Source: Legionella jamestowniensis (GTDB lineage Bacteria; Pseudomonadota; Gammaproteobacteria; Legionellales; Legionellaceae). From it: 64,000 nt of DNA. Positions within the stretch are counted from its first letter, which is position 1, and each line of letters opens with the position of its first letter. Below the pieces are notes generated by a model. That model worked only from the letters and a program-made list of their open reading frames with translations, was not told the DNA's origin and did no database searches. The stretch is taken from assembly GCF_001467745.1 (NCBI RefSeq), contig NZ_LNYG01000013.1, positions 2,164,292 through 2,228,291 of the forward strand, given 5' to 3'. Shown here piece by piece: positions 54,510-63,766 of the stretch. Made by a program: the position numbers and the translations under genes.

Positions 54510-55205
54510 ATGCGTAAACTTGTGCTTTGGGGACATCATGCTGATGAATACCAGGAAATGTTTCATCTGACTGACACGGATAAAAATGCTCGTATTTTAG
54601 AATATGGTTGTGGGCCGAGTGCCGTCAATGTTGAACTCACTAAACAATCTCGGCAGATTATTAGTGCTGACCCTTTATTCATGCTTGATAAAGATACGCT
54701 TTATAGCAAAGTAGATTTGATTTTTGCAGATATGGTAGAGCGGGTAATTCGTGATCAAGATAAATTTGATTTTAGTTTTTATGGCTCTCCTCAAGCTCTA
54801 ATCCATAAAAGACGTGAAGGGATGAAACAATTTTTTGCAGACTATGAACAGGGAAAAAAAGAAAAACGCTATTATGGTATTAATGATTATGCTTTGCCTT
54901 TTGATAACTTTTCCTTTGATTTTGCTTTGAGTTCACATTATTTATTTGCAGATTTGGATGATCAAGACGTTGAGTTTCATTTAAAAGTGATTAAAGAATT
55001 GGCACGGGTTGCTAAAGAAGTGAGAATCTTTCCGCTTATTGATCGCCACAATCAACCTTCCCCATTTTTAGGCCCCGTTCTTCTTGGATTACAGCAGGAA
55101 AATTTTGGAGCAGAGGTCAGGGAGGTTGCCTACCATTTGCAACCTAGTGGAAATGCCATGCTGCGAGTTTGGGCACAACAATGTGAGCTTGATAATAAAG
55201 TATAG
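54510..55205 (+). CDS. Class I SAM-dependent methyltransferase-like protein
   Basis: Protein of 231 residues with SAM motif I RILEYGCGPSAVNVEL (about residues 29-44) and a following acidic residue in IISADPLF. LPFDNFSFDFALSSHYLF is typical of motif III/post-motif of small-molecule methyltransferases. A strong AGGAGG lies 5 bases before the ATG. Substrate unknown. It is monocistronic, divergent from the leucine cluster and convergent with the efflux operon. Confidence 0.8.
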   Translation: MRKLVLWGHHADEYQEMFHLTDTDKNARILEYGCGPSAVNVELTKQSRQIISADPLFMLDKDTLYSKVDLIFADMVERVIRDQDKFDFSFYGSPQALIHKRREGMKQFFADYEQGKKEKRYYGINDYALPFDNFSFDFALSSHYLFADLDDQDVEFHLKVIKELARVAKEVRIFPLIDRHNQPSPFLGPVLLGLQQENFGAEVREVAYHLQPSGNAMLRVWAQQCELDNKV

Positions 55206-55212
55206 ATGCTGT

Positions 55213-55269
55213 CGAGGTGGGTATTTTGTCGCATCGCCCGACTGTATTCGTCGGTCATAGAGAACCTCG
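55213..55269. other. Nested inverted repeat between convergent genes
   Basis: Outer arms CGAGGT / ACCTCG (55213-55218, 55264-55269) enclose CCGAC / GTCGG (55238-55242, 55250-55254). It sits between the methyltransferase-like stop and the MFS transporter stop and may end both transcripts, though no T-run is present. Confidence 0.35.
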
Positions 55270-55279
55270 GAGTTATTTT

Positions 55280-56767
55280 CTACGCTGTTAAAATGTTTGG
55301 TCTTAGGCGCAGGGGAAAGTATGTGAAAAGGACGCTTATTGCCAAAAACACGCTTAGCCATCCCATTAAGTAAAAGCAGTCATCAAGGGCTAAGGCGGTA
55401 GCCTGACGCGTTAATAGGGCACTTAGTTGAGCAAAAGCCTTCTTTCCTTCCATGTGGAATTGTTGAGCTCGATTTAAAAAGTCCGTTGTTCTTTGCGAGA
55501 ATTCCGTCAAATTCTCACCTAATCGCTCGTAATAAAAAACCTGCCGACGATGCCATAAAATAACAAACAAGGAAGCGCCAAGGCCACAGCTGATTAGTCT
55601 TACAATATGAAAGAAATTGGCTGATTCACTTAGTCTTTGGGGGTACATTTGTACTGAAAGCCTAAAAAGGGGCGGTAAAAATAACATAAGTCCTATCCCT
55701 GCCAAAAAACGGGAATAAGCAACACGGGCAAAATTAATTTCCACATTAAAAGAACTGGTATAAAAGCAGGACACTGCAAAAAATAGCAAGGCTATAGTTA
55801 GGGGTAGTCTTGGATCAAATTGTTTATGGTTCAAAAAAACAGGCACCCACGCGCCAAACCCCATCGTGCCAATGATAATAGCAATCCAATTAGGTGTATA
55901 GTTTATGTAGAGTTTAAGCCACAAAGAAAGCAACACGACCATGCCAAAATAAATGGCAAATAATAAAGCAATATGCAGCATTGCGAAGGCAAAATAAAAA
56001 TTCTTCAATAATGAAAAATCAATGACAGGATGTAGGGCGCTAAGACTGTACAGGATAAAAAAGATAAGCGTTAAACTTCCAAAAACCAGTAAAAAACTAA
56101 TCAATGGAGAACGAAACCAATCCAGTTCTTGTCCAGTGATTAAGGCACTGCTAATGAAAAAAATGCTGATAAAATAGGAAATATAACCCACGGTATCGAA
56201 GAGTGCTTTTTCAGGCGGTCGATGAAATGCTCTAAACCTAAAGCCCATGTAAATTATTAGAAACAAACAAAGTGGGATATTACTAAGAAAAAGCAGCCGC
56301 CAATGATTAGAGTAGGCAATCCAGCCTCCCCAGCTCGCTCCTATGACAGGAGTAAAGGTAAAAACCACGTATAAAAATGACAATAATTTTGTTTGTTTTT
56401 CTGGAGGACAGACATAGGGTATCAATGTGCCAGTAATGATCAAGTACAAAGGGCCTGAGGCCAGTCCTTCCAAAAAACGAAATAAACAAAAGTGAAAATA
56501 ATCTTGGGAGGTTGCACAGAGTAAGGAAAAAACAAGCATTAAACTTAGGCAGATAAGATATAACTGCACCGCACTTAGCTTGGTCATGCAAGGTTTTCCA
56601 AAAGGAACACTTAAAGCATTTCCAATACAAAAAAAGCTAACACCATATACACTTAAAAAAGTGCTACTTCCTAAATCACCAACGATGTAAATACCTGCCA
56701 TAATAGGCAAGGTGAGATTAAAAATGACTGCTGCAAGCGATAGAATCAAAATACCCAAAGTCATCAA
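55280..56767 (-). CDS. MFS efflux transporter (DHA2/EmrB-like)
   Basis: Inner-membrane protein of 495 residues with about 14 predicted helices, the DHA2 drug-efflux layout. The loop after helix 2 has the family position GKPCMTKLS, and RFLEGLASGPLYLIITG resembles motif C. It overlaps the EmrA-like gene by 4 bases. With the membrane-fusion and outer-membrane proteins encoded upstream it forms an EmrAB-TolC-type exporter. Substrate unknown. Confidence 0.88.
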   Translation of the reverse strand: MMTLGILILSLAAVIFNLTLPIMAGIYIVGDLGSSTFLSVYGVSFFCIGNALSVPFGKPCMTKLSAVQLYLICLSLMLVFSLLCATSQDYFHFCLFRFLEGLASGPLYLIITGTLIPYVCPPEKQTKLLSFLYVVFTFTPVIGASWGGWIAYSNHWRLLFLSNIPLCLFLIIYMGFRFRAFHRPPEKALFDTVGYISYFISIFFISSALITGQELDWFRSPLISFLLVFGSLTLIFFILYSLSALHPVIDFSLLKNFYFAFAMLHIALLFAIYFGMVVLLSLWLKLYINYTPNWIAIIIGTMGFGAWVPVFLNHKQFDPRLPLTIALLFFAVSCFYTSSFNVEINFARVAYSRFLAGIGLMLFLPPLFRLSVQMYPQRLSESANFFHIVRLISCGLGASLFVILWHRRQVFYYERLGENLTEFSQRTTDFLNRAQQFHMEGKKAFAQLSALLTRQATALALDDCFYLMGWLSVFLAISVLFTYFPLRLRPNILTA

Positions 56768-57951
56768 GGTTTAACTCCAGCAATCGAAATGGCTTTGAGA
56801 TTTAAAGGATTGTGTGCATAAGCTTTTAAATCGGGATCAATATTTTTAGCAATAATAGCGGCAATGAGGTCTTTATCACCTGTTTCTTCCTTGTCAAAAA
56901 TAGTGGTTGTGTAAGAAGGTCCACCAAAGGAAGTAGGAACCAGTAGCCCATCTTGCGTTGAAATATTAGTGGTGGCTTCCAATGACAGACCAATTCGCAA
57001 GGGGTATTGTTTTAATTCATCGGTGTTTAACGCCACACGGACAGGAAGTCGCTGAACAATTTTAATCCAGTTTCCGGATAAATTTTCAGGGGGCAAGAGT
57101 GCAAAGGCATTACCTGCCGCGCCTGGTAGGCCTACAATTTTACCGTGAAAAACAACGGATCTTCCATACAAGTCTGAAGTAATAGCAACGTCTTGACCAA
57201 TACGAATATGCTTGACTTGCGTTTCTTTATAATTTGCATTAACCCACATCTGCTCAAGCGGAATAACAGACATCAGTGGGCGATGGGGTCTTACCCACAT
57301 GCCTACCTGAATTGTCCGTTGGGCAATAAGCCCTTCAACAGGGGAATAAATTTTACAACGATAAAGTTGTACCCAAGCCTCTCTCACTTCCTGCGCTGCT
57401 TGTTGGATTAAAGGGTGTTGTGTAATAGAGCTTCCTTGCACAAAAGCGAGTGTTTTTTGGTAGTTATTTTTAGTACTTTTTAAGGCTGCAAGACTGGCTT
57501 TTAAATCGTCAGCCGCATTTTGATAATCTTCAAGCGAAATACCTCGTGCTTTGATTACACCTGCGCGATGCTGATAATTTTGTTTTGCTTTCAAATGCTC
57601 AGCCCGTTTAACATCAATATCAGCCCTAAGACGAAAAACATCATGAAAGGCTTGGCAAACTTCGCGAACGGTGAGTGCTAATTTTGCCTTGGCTTTTTCC
57701 AGGGCAATTTTCGAATCCGTTTCATCCAGGGTAACAAGCAATTGACCTTTTTTAACCAAAAAACTGTCATCCGTGTAAATTCCAGTTACAAAGCCTCTGC
57801 GTAACGCATTAATATGGACCTGGTTTCCCTGCACATAAGCATCGTTGGTGTAGACTTGCCAGCGCCAGATAAAAAACCAGTAAATAAAAAGAAGCAATAG
57901 TAAAATTAAAACGATTATCGAGAAATAGTAGGCAGAATTTTTTCTGTTCAT
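56764..57951 (-). CDS. HlyD/EmrA-family membrane-fusion protein
   Basis: Periplasmic adaptor of 395 residues: one N-terminal membrane helix (about 9-30), then VYTNDAYVQGNQVHINALRRG typical of EmrA. A coiled-coil hairpin (about 80-200) and a beta-barrel segment GLIAQRTIQVGMWVRPHRPLM follow. It links the MFS transporter to the outer-membrane channel; its gene overlaps both neighbours by 4 bases. The operon order is outer-membrane protein, adaptor, transporter. Confidence 0.9.
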   Translation of the reverse strand: MNRKNSAYYFSIIVLILLLLLFIYWFFIWRWQVYTNDAYVQGNQVHINALRRGFVTGIYTDDSFLVKKGQLLVTLDETDSKIALEKAKAKLALTVREVCQAFHDVFRLRADIDVKRAEHLKAKQNYQHRAGVIKARGISLEDYQNAADDLKASLAALKSTKNNYQKTLAFVQGSSITQHPLIQQAAQEVREAWVQLYRCKIYSPVEGLIAQRTIQVGMWVRPHRPLMSVIPLEQMWVNANYKETQVKHIRIGQDVAITSDLYGRSVVFHGKIVGLPGAAGNAFALLPPENLSGNWIKIVQRLPVRVALNTDELKQYPLRIGLSLEATTNISTQDGLLVPTSFGGPSYTTTIFDKEETGDKDLIAAIIAKNIDPDLKAYAHNPLNLKAISIAGVKP

Positions 57952-59411
57952 GACTGCCTCTCTAAGGGAACATTAACCTGACAGTAACCACCGCCTAATG
58001 CTTTGATTAATTTAATGGATGCTAAATACTGGTTGTAAAGCAAGCCAAGATTAACCAGTTTTTTTTCAATCAGTTCCTCTTGTAAATTATAAATATTAAA
58101 GCCGCTATCTAAACCTTCACGTTCACGTAACACCGTAAGGTTATAGCGTTTATTCGTCGAATTAAGAATGCCAATTTGTTCCCTTTTTTGTTGATAAACA
58201 CGTTGTGCAAAATCAAGTGTATCAAGAACCTCTTGAGTACTTCGTAACAATAATGCATTGTAAGCGAAGATTGCTGCATCAAATTCTGCCTTGGTAGCTT
58301 TAATATTCGCTTTGATAGCCCCGGCCGTAAAAATGGGTAAATGAATGGCAGGTCGAAGTGCGGCAGTAAAACTTGAACCCTGCAACAGTTTTTTCCAACT
58401 GGTACTTTCCAAACCCACTAGACCAGTCAGGTTCACATTCGGCAAATAGTCGGCCATCGCCGCGCCTGTTTTGTAGGCCAAGGCTTTAGCTCGCCATATT
58501 TGCGCCATTAGATCAGGTCGGCGGGCTATAAGATCCAACGAAATGGTTTGAGGTATTTGCAATTGTCGAGGTAGGCCCGGCAATTTAGGGTGAAGGGATA
58601 AAGGAGCTTCGGGATTGCGCCCGGCCAGCACATTGACTAGATGTTTGTCGACAGCTATTTCTTCCTGGATGCTACTGAGTAATTTTTTTGCCTCTAATAA
58701 ATTCTCTTCTGCAGCATAAGCAGGCAACTCATCGGCAAGACCTTTCTTAAGCATGATATTTTGTAAATTAACAATGTTGCTTCGAACTGTAACCAATTGT
58801 TCATAAAATTGTTTTTTGACAAGATTTACCTGATAGGCAAAATAAGCTTGTGCAAGGGCTGTTGTAATTAATAAACGAACTTCAGCAGCCTCAGCTTGTT
58901 GCGCTTTTACTTTTCCAATGGCCTCATAGAAAAGATTATGATTCTGTCCCCAAAAATCGAAATCGTAGGTAAAGGATAATGATAAATCCAAAAGGGTGAC
59001 GCTAAGAGGAAGGTTATGATTTAAGGCTCGATACAAACCATTTTTACTTAAGTATTGCCTGTTTTCTGTTGCATCAAAAAAAAGTAACGGGAAAAGGGCA
59101 GAACGGGTGACAAGGGCTTCTTGCTTGGCCACTTGCACGCGGCTTCTGACTTCCTGAAGAGAGGGGCTTTCTGATAGAGCATCCTGGATTAAACAATTTA
59201 ATTCCGGTGAATTATAAGCAAGCCACCAACGTTTATTAGGCCAGTTTCCCGCTTTAAATATTTTCTTGTCCTTAAGTTTTGTTTGTACTGCCTGATTAAT
59301 TTGCGGTGTTGCTTTTAAATGCTCTACTTGTTTGTGTGGGGGTAGGGCGATGCGACAGGATACTAAAAAACATAGTCCAAGAGATATACCTATCTTAAGG
59401 ATGCTTTGCAT
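57948..59411 (-). CDS. Outer-membrane efflux lipoprotein (NodT/TolC family)
   Basis: Outer-membrane channel of 487 residues. It has a lipoprotein signal with lipobox LVSC (MQSILKIGISLGLCFLVSC), then WWLAYNSPELNCLIQDALSESPSLQEVRSRV as in NodT proteins. Two helical repeats and ARRPDLMAQIWRAKALAYKTG are as expected. ATG 59411 is chosen because it starts the signal peptide and AGGA lies 8 bases upstream; a 12-residue longer version begins at 59447. First gene of the tripartite efflux operon. Confidence 0.9.
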   Translation of the reverse strand: MQSILKIGISLGLCFLVSCRIALPPHKQVEHLKATPQINQAVQTKLKDKKIFKAGNWPNKRWWLAYNSPELNCLIQDALSESPSLQEVRSRVQVAKQEALVTRSALFPLLFFDATENRQYLSKNGLYRALNHNLPLSVTLLDLSLSFTYDFDFWGQNHNLFYEAIGKVKAQQAEAAEVRLLITTALAQAYFAYQVNLVKKQFYEQLVTVRSNIVNLQNIMLKKGLADELPAYAAEENLLEAKKLLSSIQEEIAVDKHLVNVLAGRNPEAPLSLHPKLPGLPRQLQIPQTISLDLIARRPDLMAQIWRAKALAYKTGAAMADYLPNVNLTGLVGLESTSWKKLLQGSSFTAALRPAIHLPIFTAGAIKANIKATKAEFDAAIFAYNALLLRSTQEVLDTLDFAQRVYQQKREQIGILNSTNKRYNLTVLREREGLDSGFNIYNLQEELIEKKLVNLGLLYNQYLASIKLIKALGGGYCQVNVPLERQS

Positions 59412-59544
59412 GCCCTGTATCCTATAGTTGTAAACACTTCTATCCAAACTAAAAATTTAACTTTAACTCAGAATCACAGGAATGACTATAAGGAAAACCC
59501 GGTTGTCGCTAAAGTGTCAACCAGACTACCGTGTTTCCCGACGT

Positions 59545-59610
59545 CCCGCGGCTTTGTCCGCGGGATCCAGAAATGCTGCGCCAAAACACTGGGCCCCGCG
59601 GACAAAGCCG
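59545..59610. repeat. Palindromic repeat (CGGCTTTGTCCGCGG type)
   Basis: CGGCTTTGTCCGCGG (59549-59563) and its exact complement (59596-59610) form a 15 bp perfect inverted repeat with a 32 bp loop; a smaller palindrome CCCGCGG / CCGCGGG overlaps the left arm. The same wording, less exact, is inside the 27.06-27.24 kb element. It lies in the gap 59412-59727 between the divergent efflux operon and pyrD, with no gene. Confidence 0.6.
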
Positions 59611-59727
59611 TGTGGCGTAAGCAGAGATGCGTAAAAGATTTAGTAGCTCCGGCTAGAATTTTGTCATGGATAAAACATAAGTTATTATTCACCCCTAAAT
59701 TTTGTTACCTTAGCTGTGTAATTAATT

Positions 59728-60726
59728 ATGTATTCACTCATTCGACCCTTTCTGTTGCAAATGGATGCCGAAAAAGCCCACCATCTAACCTTGTCACTAT
59801 TAAATTGGCTACCAAAATGTTGGTTTAAACAAGAAAAAGGGCAACCTGTTAATGCGTTGGGGATGACCTTTCCCCATGCCATTGGACTTGCGGCGGGTTT
59901 AGACAAAAATGGCGAATATCTAGAGGCTTTAAGCAAACTTGGGTTTTCCTTTATTGAAATTGGCACAGTCACCCCACGTCCGCAATCAGGAAATCCCAAA
60001 CCCCGTTTATTTCGCCTACCCCAAGCGCAGGCATTAATTAATCGTATGGGATTCAATAATCATGGGGTGGATGCGCTGGTAACCAATGTTAAAAAAGCAA
60101 ATTATAAAGGCATATTAGGCATTAATATTGGTAAAAATAAAGACACAGCATTAGCAAGGGCGAGTGAAGACTATGTGCTTTGCCTTCGTAAAGTTTATCC
60201 CTATGCTTCTTATGTCACCATCAATATTTCTTCGCCAAATACGCCGGATTTACGCTTGTTACAACAAGATAAATTTTTAAGCCAGTTATTAGGGCAGTTA
60301 GTCGAAGAGCAACAGCGGTTAGTCGACAAGTATCAACGGTTTGTCCCTTTAGTGGTAAAACTCTCCCCAGATGAAAGCGATGAAACTTTAAAGCAAATGG
60401 CTGACATTTTATTGCAAAAGCAAATTACAGGCATTATTGCGACCAATACTACCTGTATGCGGGAAACGGTTAAACACTTGCCCCATGGTAGTGAACAGGG
60501 TGGTTTAAGTGGGCGTCCATTGGCTGAACGCTCTACCTATTGCCTTCGGTTGCTCAAGGAAGTTGTAGGTAATGAAATAACTTTAATTGGAGTGGGAGGT
60601 ATTGATAAACCTGAAGTAGCGAAGGACAAATTACAGGCTGGTGCTTCGTTATTGCAAGTTTATACCGGTTTAATCTATCAAGGCCCTGAATTAATTTCTG
60701 CGTTGATAAGAAGTCTGAATTTGTAG
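59728..60726 (+). CDS. pyrD: Dihydroorotate dehydrogenase (quinone), class 2
   Basis: Membrane-associated flavoenzyme of 332 residues oxidising dihydroorotate to orotate in pyrimidine synthesis with quinone as acceptor. The N-terminal amphipathic helix ([20 protein letters not shown]) marks class 2. [20 protein letters not shown], the catalytic Ser in [14 protein letters not shown] and the FMN-binding [30 protein letters not shown] are in place. It is monocistronic. Confidence 0.97.
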   Translation: MYSLIRPFLLQMDAEKAHHLTLSLLNWLPKCWFKQEKGQPVNALGMTFPHAIGLAAGLDKNGEYLEALSKLGFSFIEIGTVTPRPQSGNPKPRLFRLPQAQALINRMGFNNHGVDALVTNVKKANYKGILGINIGKNKDTALARASEDYVLCLRKVYPYASYVTINISSPNTPDLRLLQQDKFLSQLLGQLVEEQQRLVDKYQRFVPLVVKLSPDESDETLKQMADILLQKQITGIIATNTTCMRETVKHLPHGSEQGGLSGRPLAERSTYCLRLLKEVVGNEITLIGVGGIDKPEVAKDKLQAGASLLQVYTGLIYQGPELISALIRSLNL

Positions 60727-60886
60727 AGCACGAGTCTCCATTATTATCACCCTGCATTTTATATGGACAGGAGATCCAAAAAAATTTACACTAGTGTCAT
60801 TTATTTTTACACCTTTTTGTGTCTTCTGTAATCTAAAGATACAGTAAAATACACGTTGTTCTAATTTTGCCACCATGGAGTCTCCA

Positions 60887-61855
60887 ATGCCTAAGAAAAG
60901 TAACGGGAATGAGTACACTCGGAAGGTTCTTGATCAAAAACAGAGCCTATTAAATTTGCTTAATAAAGAATCTTTTTCCATGCAGGTCTGGCAACATAAA
61001 AAAAGCCAAGTTGATGGGGAAATAAGCAAGATTAAATTAAAAGGGGAATTAAGCGCTAAAAATAAAGCTGCCCTTGCCGAGGCAGACCGTCAAATTGCAG
61101 AGGGTGTCTACTTCCATCAGCTTAGATTACTAAAGTCAGCTTTAATTACGAAACTTAAGACTTGTGATTCTAAACAATCTCTTGCAACTATCTCATCGCA
61201 CTATCAACGTCAAATCGAATCGCATGAAAAAGTTGAATTGTCGGAAAATCATAAAAAACAGATAGAAGCATTAGACCAACAAATTATTTCCCTGTATGGT
61301 CAAATAAGAAGGCAATTTTTAGAACCTGCTCAAAGTATTCAGCCTGAAAAATCTTCCCCTGGAAGTGAGATTCCCCATCCTGCCAGTCTTCCACCTGTAG
61401 AAGAATTAACATTTAATCCAGAGCGGGAAAACAAATTAAGCAAGATAGTTGAGAAATTAAAGTATCTCGAGGAGAAAATAGAAGATATTCAACATTATAA
61501 AGAAGACACGACAAAAGCGGTCCGCGAAGTTCAAGCGATTATTGATAGTTTAAGCCAGCTTAATAGAAATTATGTCTCTGGAACTATAGATGACAAGCAA
61601 TATCAAGACCAGGCTAAAGACATTTTATCAAACGATAAAATAACCGAAATCTCAGAGTTCCGTGGTTTAAAAATGAAAAAAGTTGGCGAGTTGCTTTTGA
61701 ATATACTTGCGGCTATATCCACAGCATTCATCGGCTATGGGATTGCTGCGGCAGTAAAAGGCGATTTATTTTTATTCCGTCTGAATACCGACACCAAGAA
61801 TAAAGTTAACGCAGTGGATGCTGAGATTAAAACAGCGTTTGCACCAGGTGCTTAA
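60887..61855 (+). CDS. Hypothetical coiled-coil protein with C-terminal hydrophobic segment
   Basis: Protein of 322 residues, not recognised as an enzyme. Residues about 15-145 and 180-225 are charged, probable coiled coils. Residues about 265-290 are a glycine/alanine-rich hydrophobic stretch (LLLNILAAISTAFIGYGIAAAV), a possible membrane hairpin, followed by a short polar tail. ATG 60887 is preferred because GGAG lies 6 bases upstream; a 4-residue longer version exists. A possible terminator follows. The layout (soluble coiled coil plus late hydrophobic segment, no signal peptide) is common in Legionella effectors, which is suggestive only. Confidence 0.66.
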   Translation: MPKKSNGNEYTRKVLDQKQSLLNLLNKESFSMQVWQHKKSQVDGEISKIKLKGELSAKNKAALAEADRQIAEGVYFHQLRLLKSALITKLKTCDSKQSLATISSHYQRQIESHEKVELSENHKKQIEALDQQIISLYGQIRRQFLEPAQSIQPEKSSPGSEIPHPASLPPVEELTFNPERENKLSKIVEKLKYLEEKIEDIQHYKEDTTKAVREVQAIIDSLSQLNRNYVSGTIDDKQYQDQAKDILSNDKITEISEFRGLKMKKVGELLLNILAAISTAFIGYGIAAAVKGDLFLFRLNTDTKNKVNAVDAEIKTAFAPGA

Positions 61856-61865
61856 TTTTCATCTG

Positions 61866-61908
61866 GCCTGAATCATTTTCAGGCTAGACATTGCTTCTTT
61901 TTTTAAAT
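61866..61908 (+). terminator. Terminator after the coiled-coil protein gene
   Basis: A 7 bp perfect stem GCCTGAA / TTCAGGC with a 5-base loop, 10 bases after the stop, followed after 11 bases by a run of T. The spacing to the T-run is long. Confidence 0.5.
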
Positions 61909-61974
61909 CTTAGTTGGCGTGTTTACTATTTAAGAGTACAATTTGCTCTTTCCTATTCCAGCCTTTGCAGACGC

Positions 61975-63738
61975 ATGAAAAAAACGTTTCACGGTAAAAC
62001 AGGTCCCCTCTATCGACGATTGTTGACTTATGTAAAACCCTTTTGGCCTGTTTTATTACTAGGTATTTTTGCAAATATTCTTTATTCTGGCATTGATGCA
62101 GGTTTGACGTACATGCTGCGCCCCTTCCTGGATAAAGGATTCATTGATGTCGATATGACTTTTGTACGAAAAATCCCTTTAATCGTGCTCGTGGGAGTCA
62201 CTATCCGCGGACTGGTAAGTTCGGCCGGTAGTTATTGCATGACTTGGGTAGCCAGGTCAGTGGTCAAAGTGTTACGACAACGCGTTTTTGCCCACATCAT
62301 TCGACTACCCGCTGATTATTATGATGAAGCAACCTCTGGGCAATTATTATCAAAAATTCTTTATGATGTGGAGCAGGTCGCGCAGGTCAGTGCAGATGCA
62401 TTAACTGATTTTGTACAAAATACCTGCCTAGTGATTGGTTTGCTCATTGTAATGATGGTAATTAATTGGCAATTGTCACTCATGTTCTTATTAACCATTC
62501 CTTTTGTAGGTCTTATTGTCAGCTATACCAACAAACGTGTTCGTCGCAGCAGTCACAAAGTACAAAAATCAATGAGTGAAGTCACCGAAATTGCAAGTGA
62601 AGTGATTGATGGGTACCACGTCGTAAGAATTTTTGGTGGTGTTCAGTATGAGACTGATAAATTTAACAAGGCAACCGAAGCCTCCCGTAAAAATGATATG
62701 AAAGTTGCCGTTAGCAAGGCCATCAATGTTTCAGGGGTGCAGATAGTTATTGCGATTGGAATTGCAGCAATTATTTTTGCAGCGATTCAATTAGCGACTG
62801 TCATTACTATTACGGCTGGCTCATTTTTGGCAATTATTGCAGCGATGTTGCAATTAATTAAGCCGATGAAAACATTGACCACGTTAAACGCTACCATACA
62901 ACGCGGCTTAGCAGGGGCAGAAAGTGTGTTTGAATTATTAGATCAACCCATTGAAAATGAACAAGGTAAAATACTGGCTCACAGGGTAAAGGGAGCAATT
63001 GAGTTTGATAGGGTCAGTTATGCTTATCGCAAGGGACAAACAATTTTGCATGAGGTGAGCTTTGCGATAGGCGCAGGAGAAACCGTTGCGTTGGTAGGGC
63101 ATTCTGGAAGCGGTAAAACGACAATAGCAAGCCTTTTGCCCCGATTTTATGAATTAAGTAAGGGGTCTATCAAGTTAGACGGTGAATCTATTTCTAATTT
63201 GTCCCTTGCCAGTTTGCGTGCCCAAATTGCTTTAGTCAGTCAGCATGTTACTTTGTTCAATGACACCTTAGCGAACAATATAGCTTATGGTTGTACCCAT
63301 GCGACGCGTGAGCAAATTATTCATGCGGCTAAATTAGCGTTTGCCGATGAATTCATTCAACGCTTGCCTATGGGGTATGATACTAAAATTGGTGAAAATG
63401 GCGTATTGTTATCAGGTGGGCAACGTCAACGTTTGGCTATTGCAAGGGCTATATTAAAAGACGCGCCCATTTTAATTCTCGATGAGGCAACTTCCGCTTT
63501 GGACAGCGAGTCTGAACGATATATTCAGGCAGCGTTAGAACAAATAATACACAATCGTACTACATTGGTTATTGCGCACAGGCTTTCTACGATTAAACGT
63601 GCTGATAAAATCATCGTAATGAACGAGGGGAGAATCGTTGAGCAAGGCAATCATCAGCAATTGCTTGCTCTGAAAGGTTATTATACTCAATTATACGGGG
63701 CACAAAAACAAAGCATTGCACATGAAGCAATTGCTTAG
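61975..63738 (+). CDS. msbA: Lipid A export ATP-binding/permease protein MsbA
   Basis: Homodimeric ABC flippase that moves lipid A-core across the inner membrane, 587 residues. Six membrane helices span about residues 20-310. The ATPase domain has GHSGSGKTT (Walker A), ALVSQHVTLFNDTLANNIAYG, signature LLSGGQRQRLAIARA and [17 protein letters not shown] 61975 is chosen because it begins the family's basic N-terminus; a longer version would use TTG at 61891. Upstream of lpxK, the gene order used by many gammaproteobacteria. Confidence 0.95.
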   Translation: MKKTFHGKTGPLYRRLLTYVKPFWPVLLLGIFANILYSGIDAGLTYMLRPFLDKGFIDVDMTFVRKIPLIVLVGVTIRGLVSSAGSYCMTWVARSVVKVLRQRVFAHIIRLPADYYDEATSGQLLSKILYDVEQVAQVSADALTDFVQNTCLVIGLLIVMMVINWQLSLMFLLTIPFVGLIVSYTNKRVRRSSHKVQKSMSEVTEIASEVIDGYHVVRIFGGVQYETDKFNKATEASRKNDMKVAVSKAINVSGVQIVIAIGIAAIIFAAIQLATVITITAGSFLAIIAAMLQLIKPMKTLTTLNATIQRGLAGAESVFELLDQPIENEQGKILAHRVKGAIEFDRVSYAYRKGQTILHEVSFAIGAGETVALVGHSGSGKTTIASLLPRFYELSKGSIKLDGESISNLSLASLRAQIALVSQHVTLFNDTLANNIAYGCTHATREQIIHAAKLAFADEFIQRLPMGYDTKIGENGVLLSGGQRQRLAIARAILKDAPILILDEATSALDSESERYIQAALEQIIHNRTTLVIAHRLSTIKRADKIIVMNEGRIVEQGNHQQLLALKGYYTQLYGAQKQSIAHEAIA

Positions 63739-63766
63739 CAGCCTCGATTAATGCACGTAGCCCACC

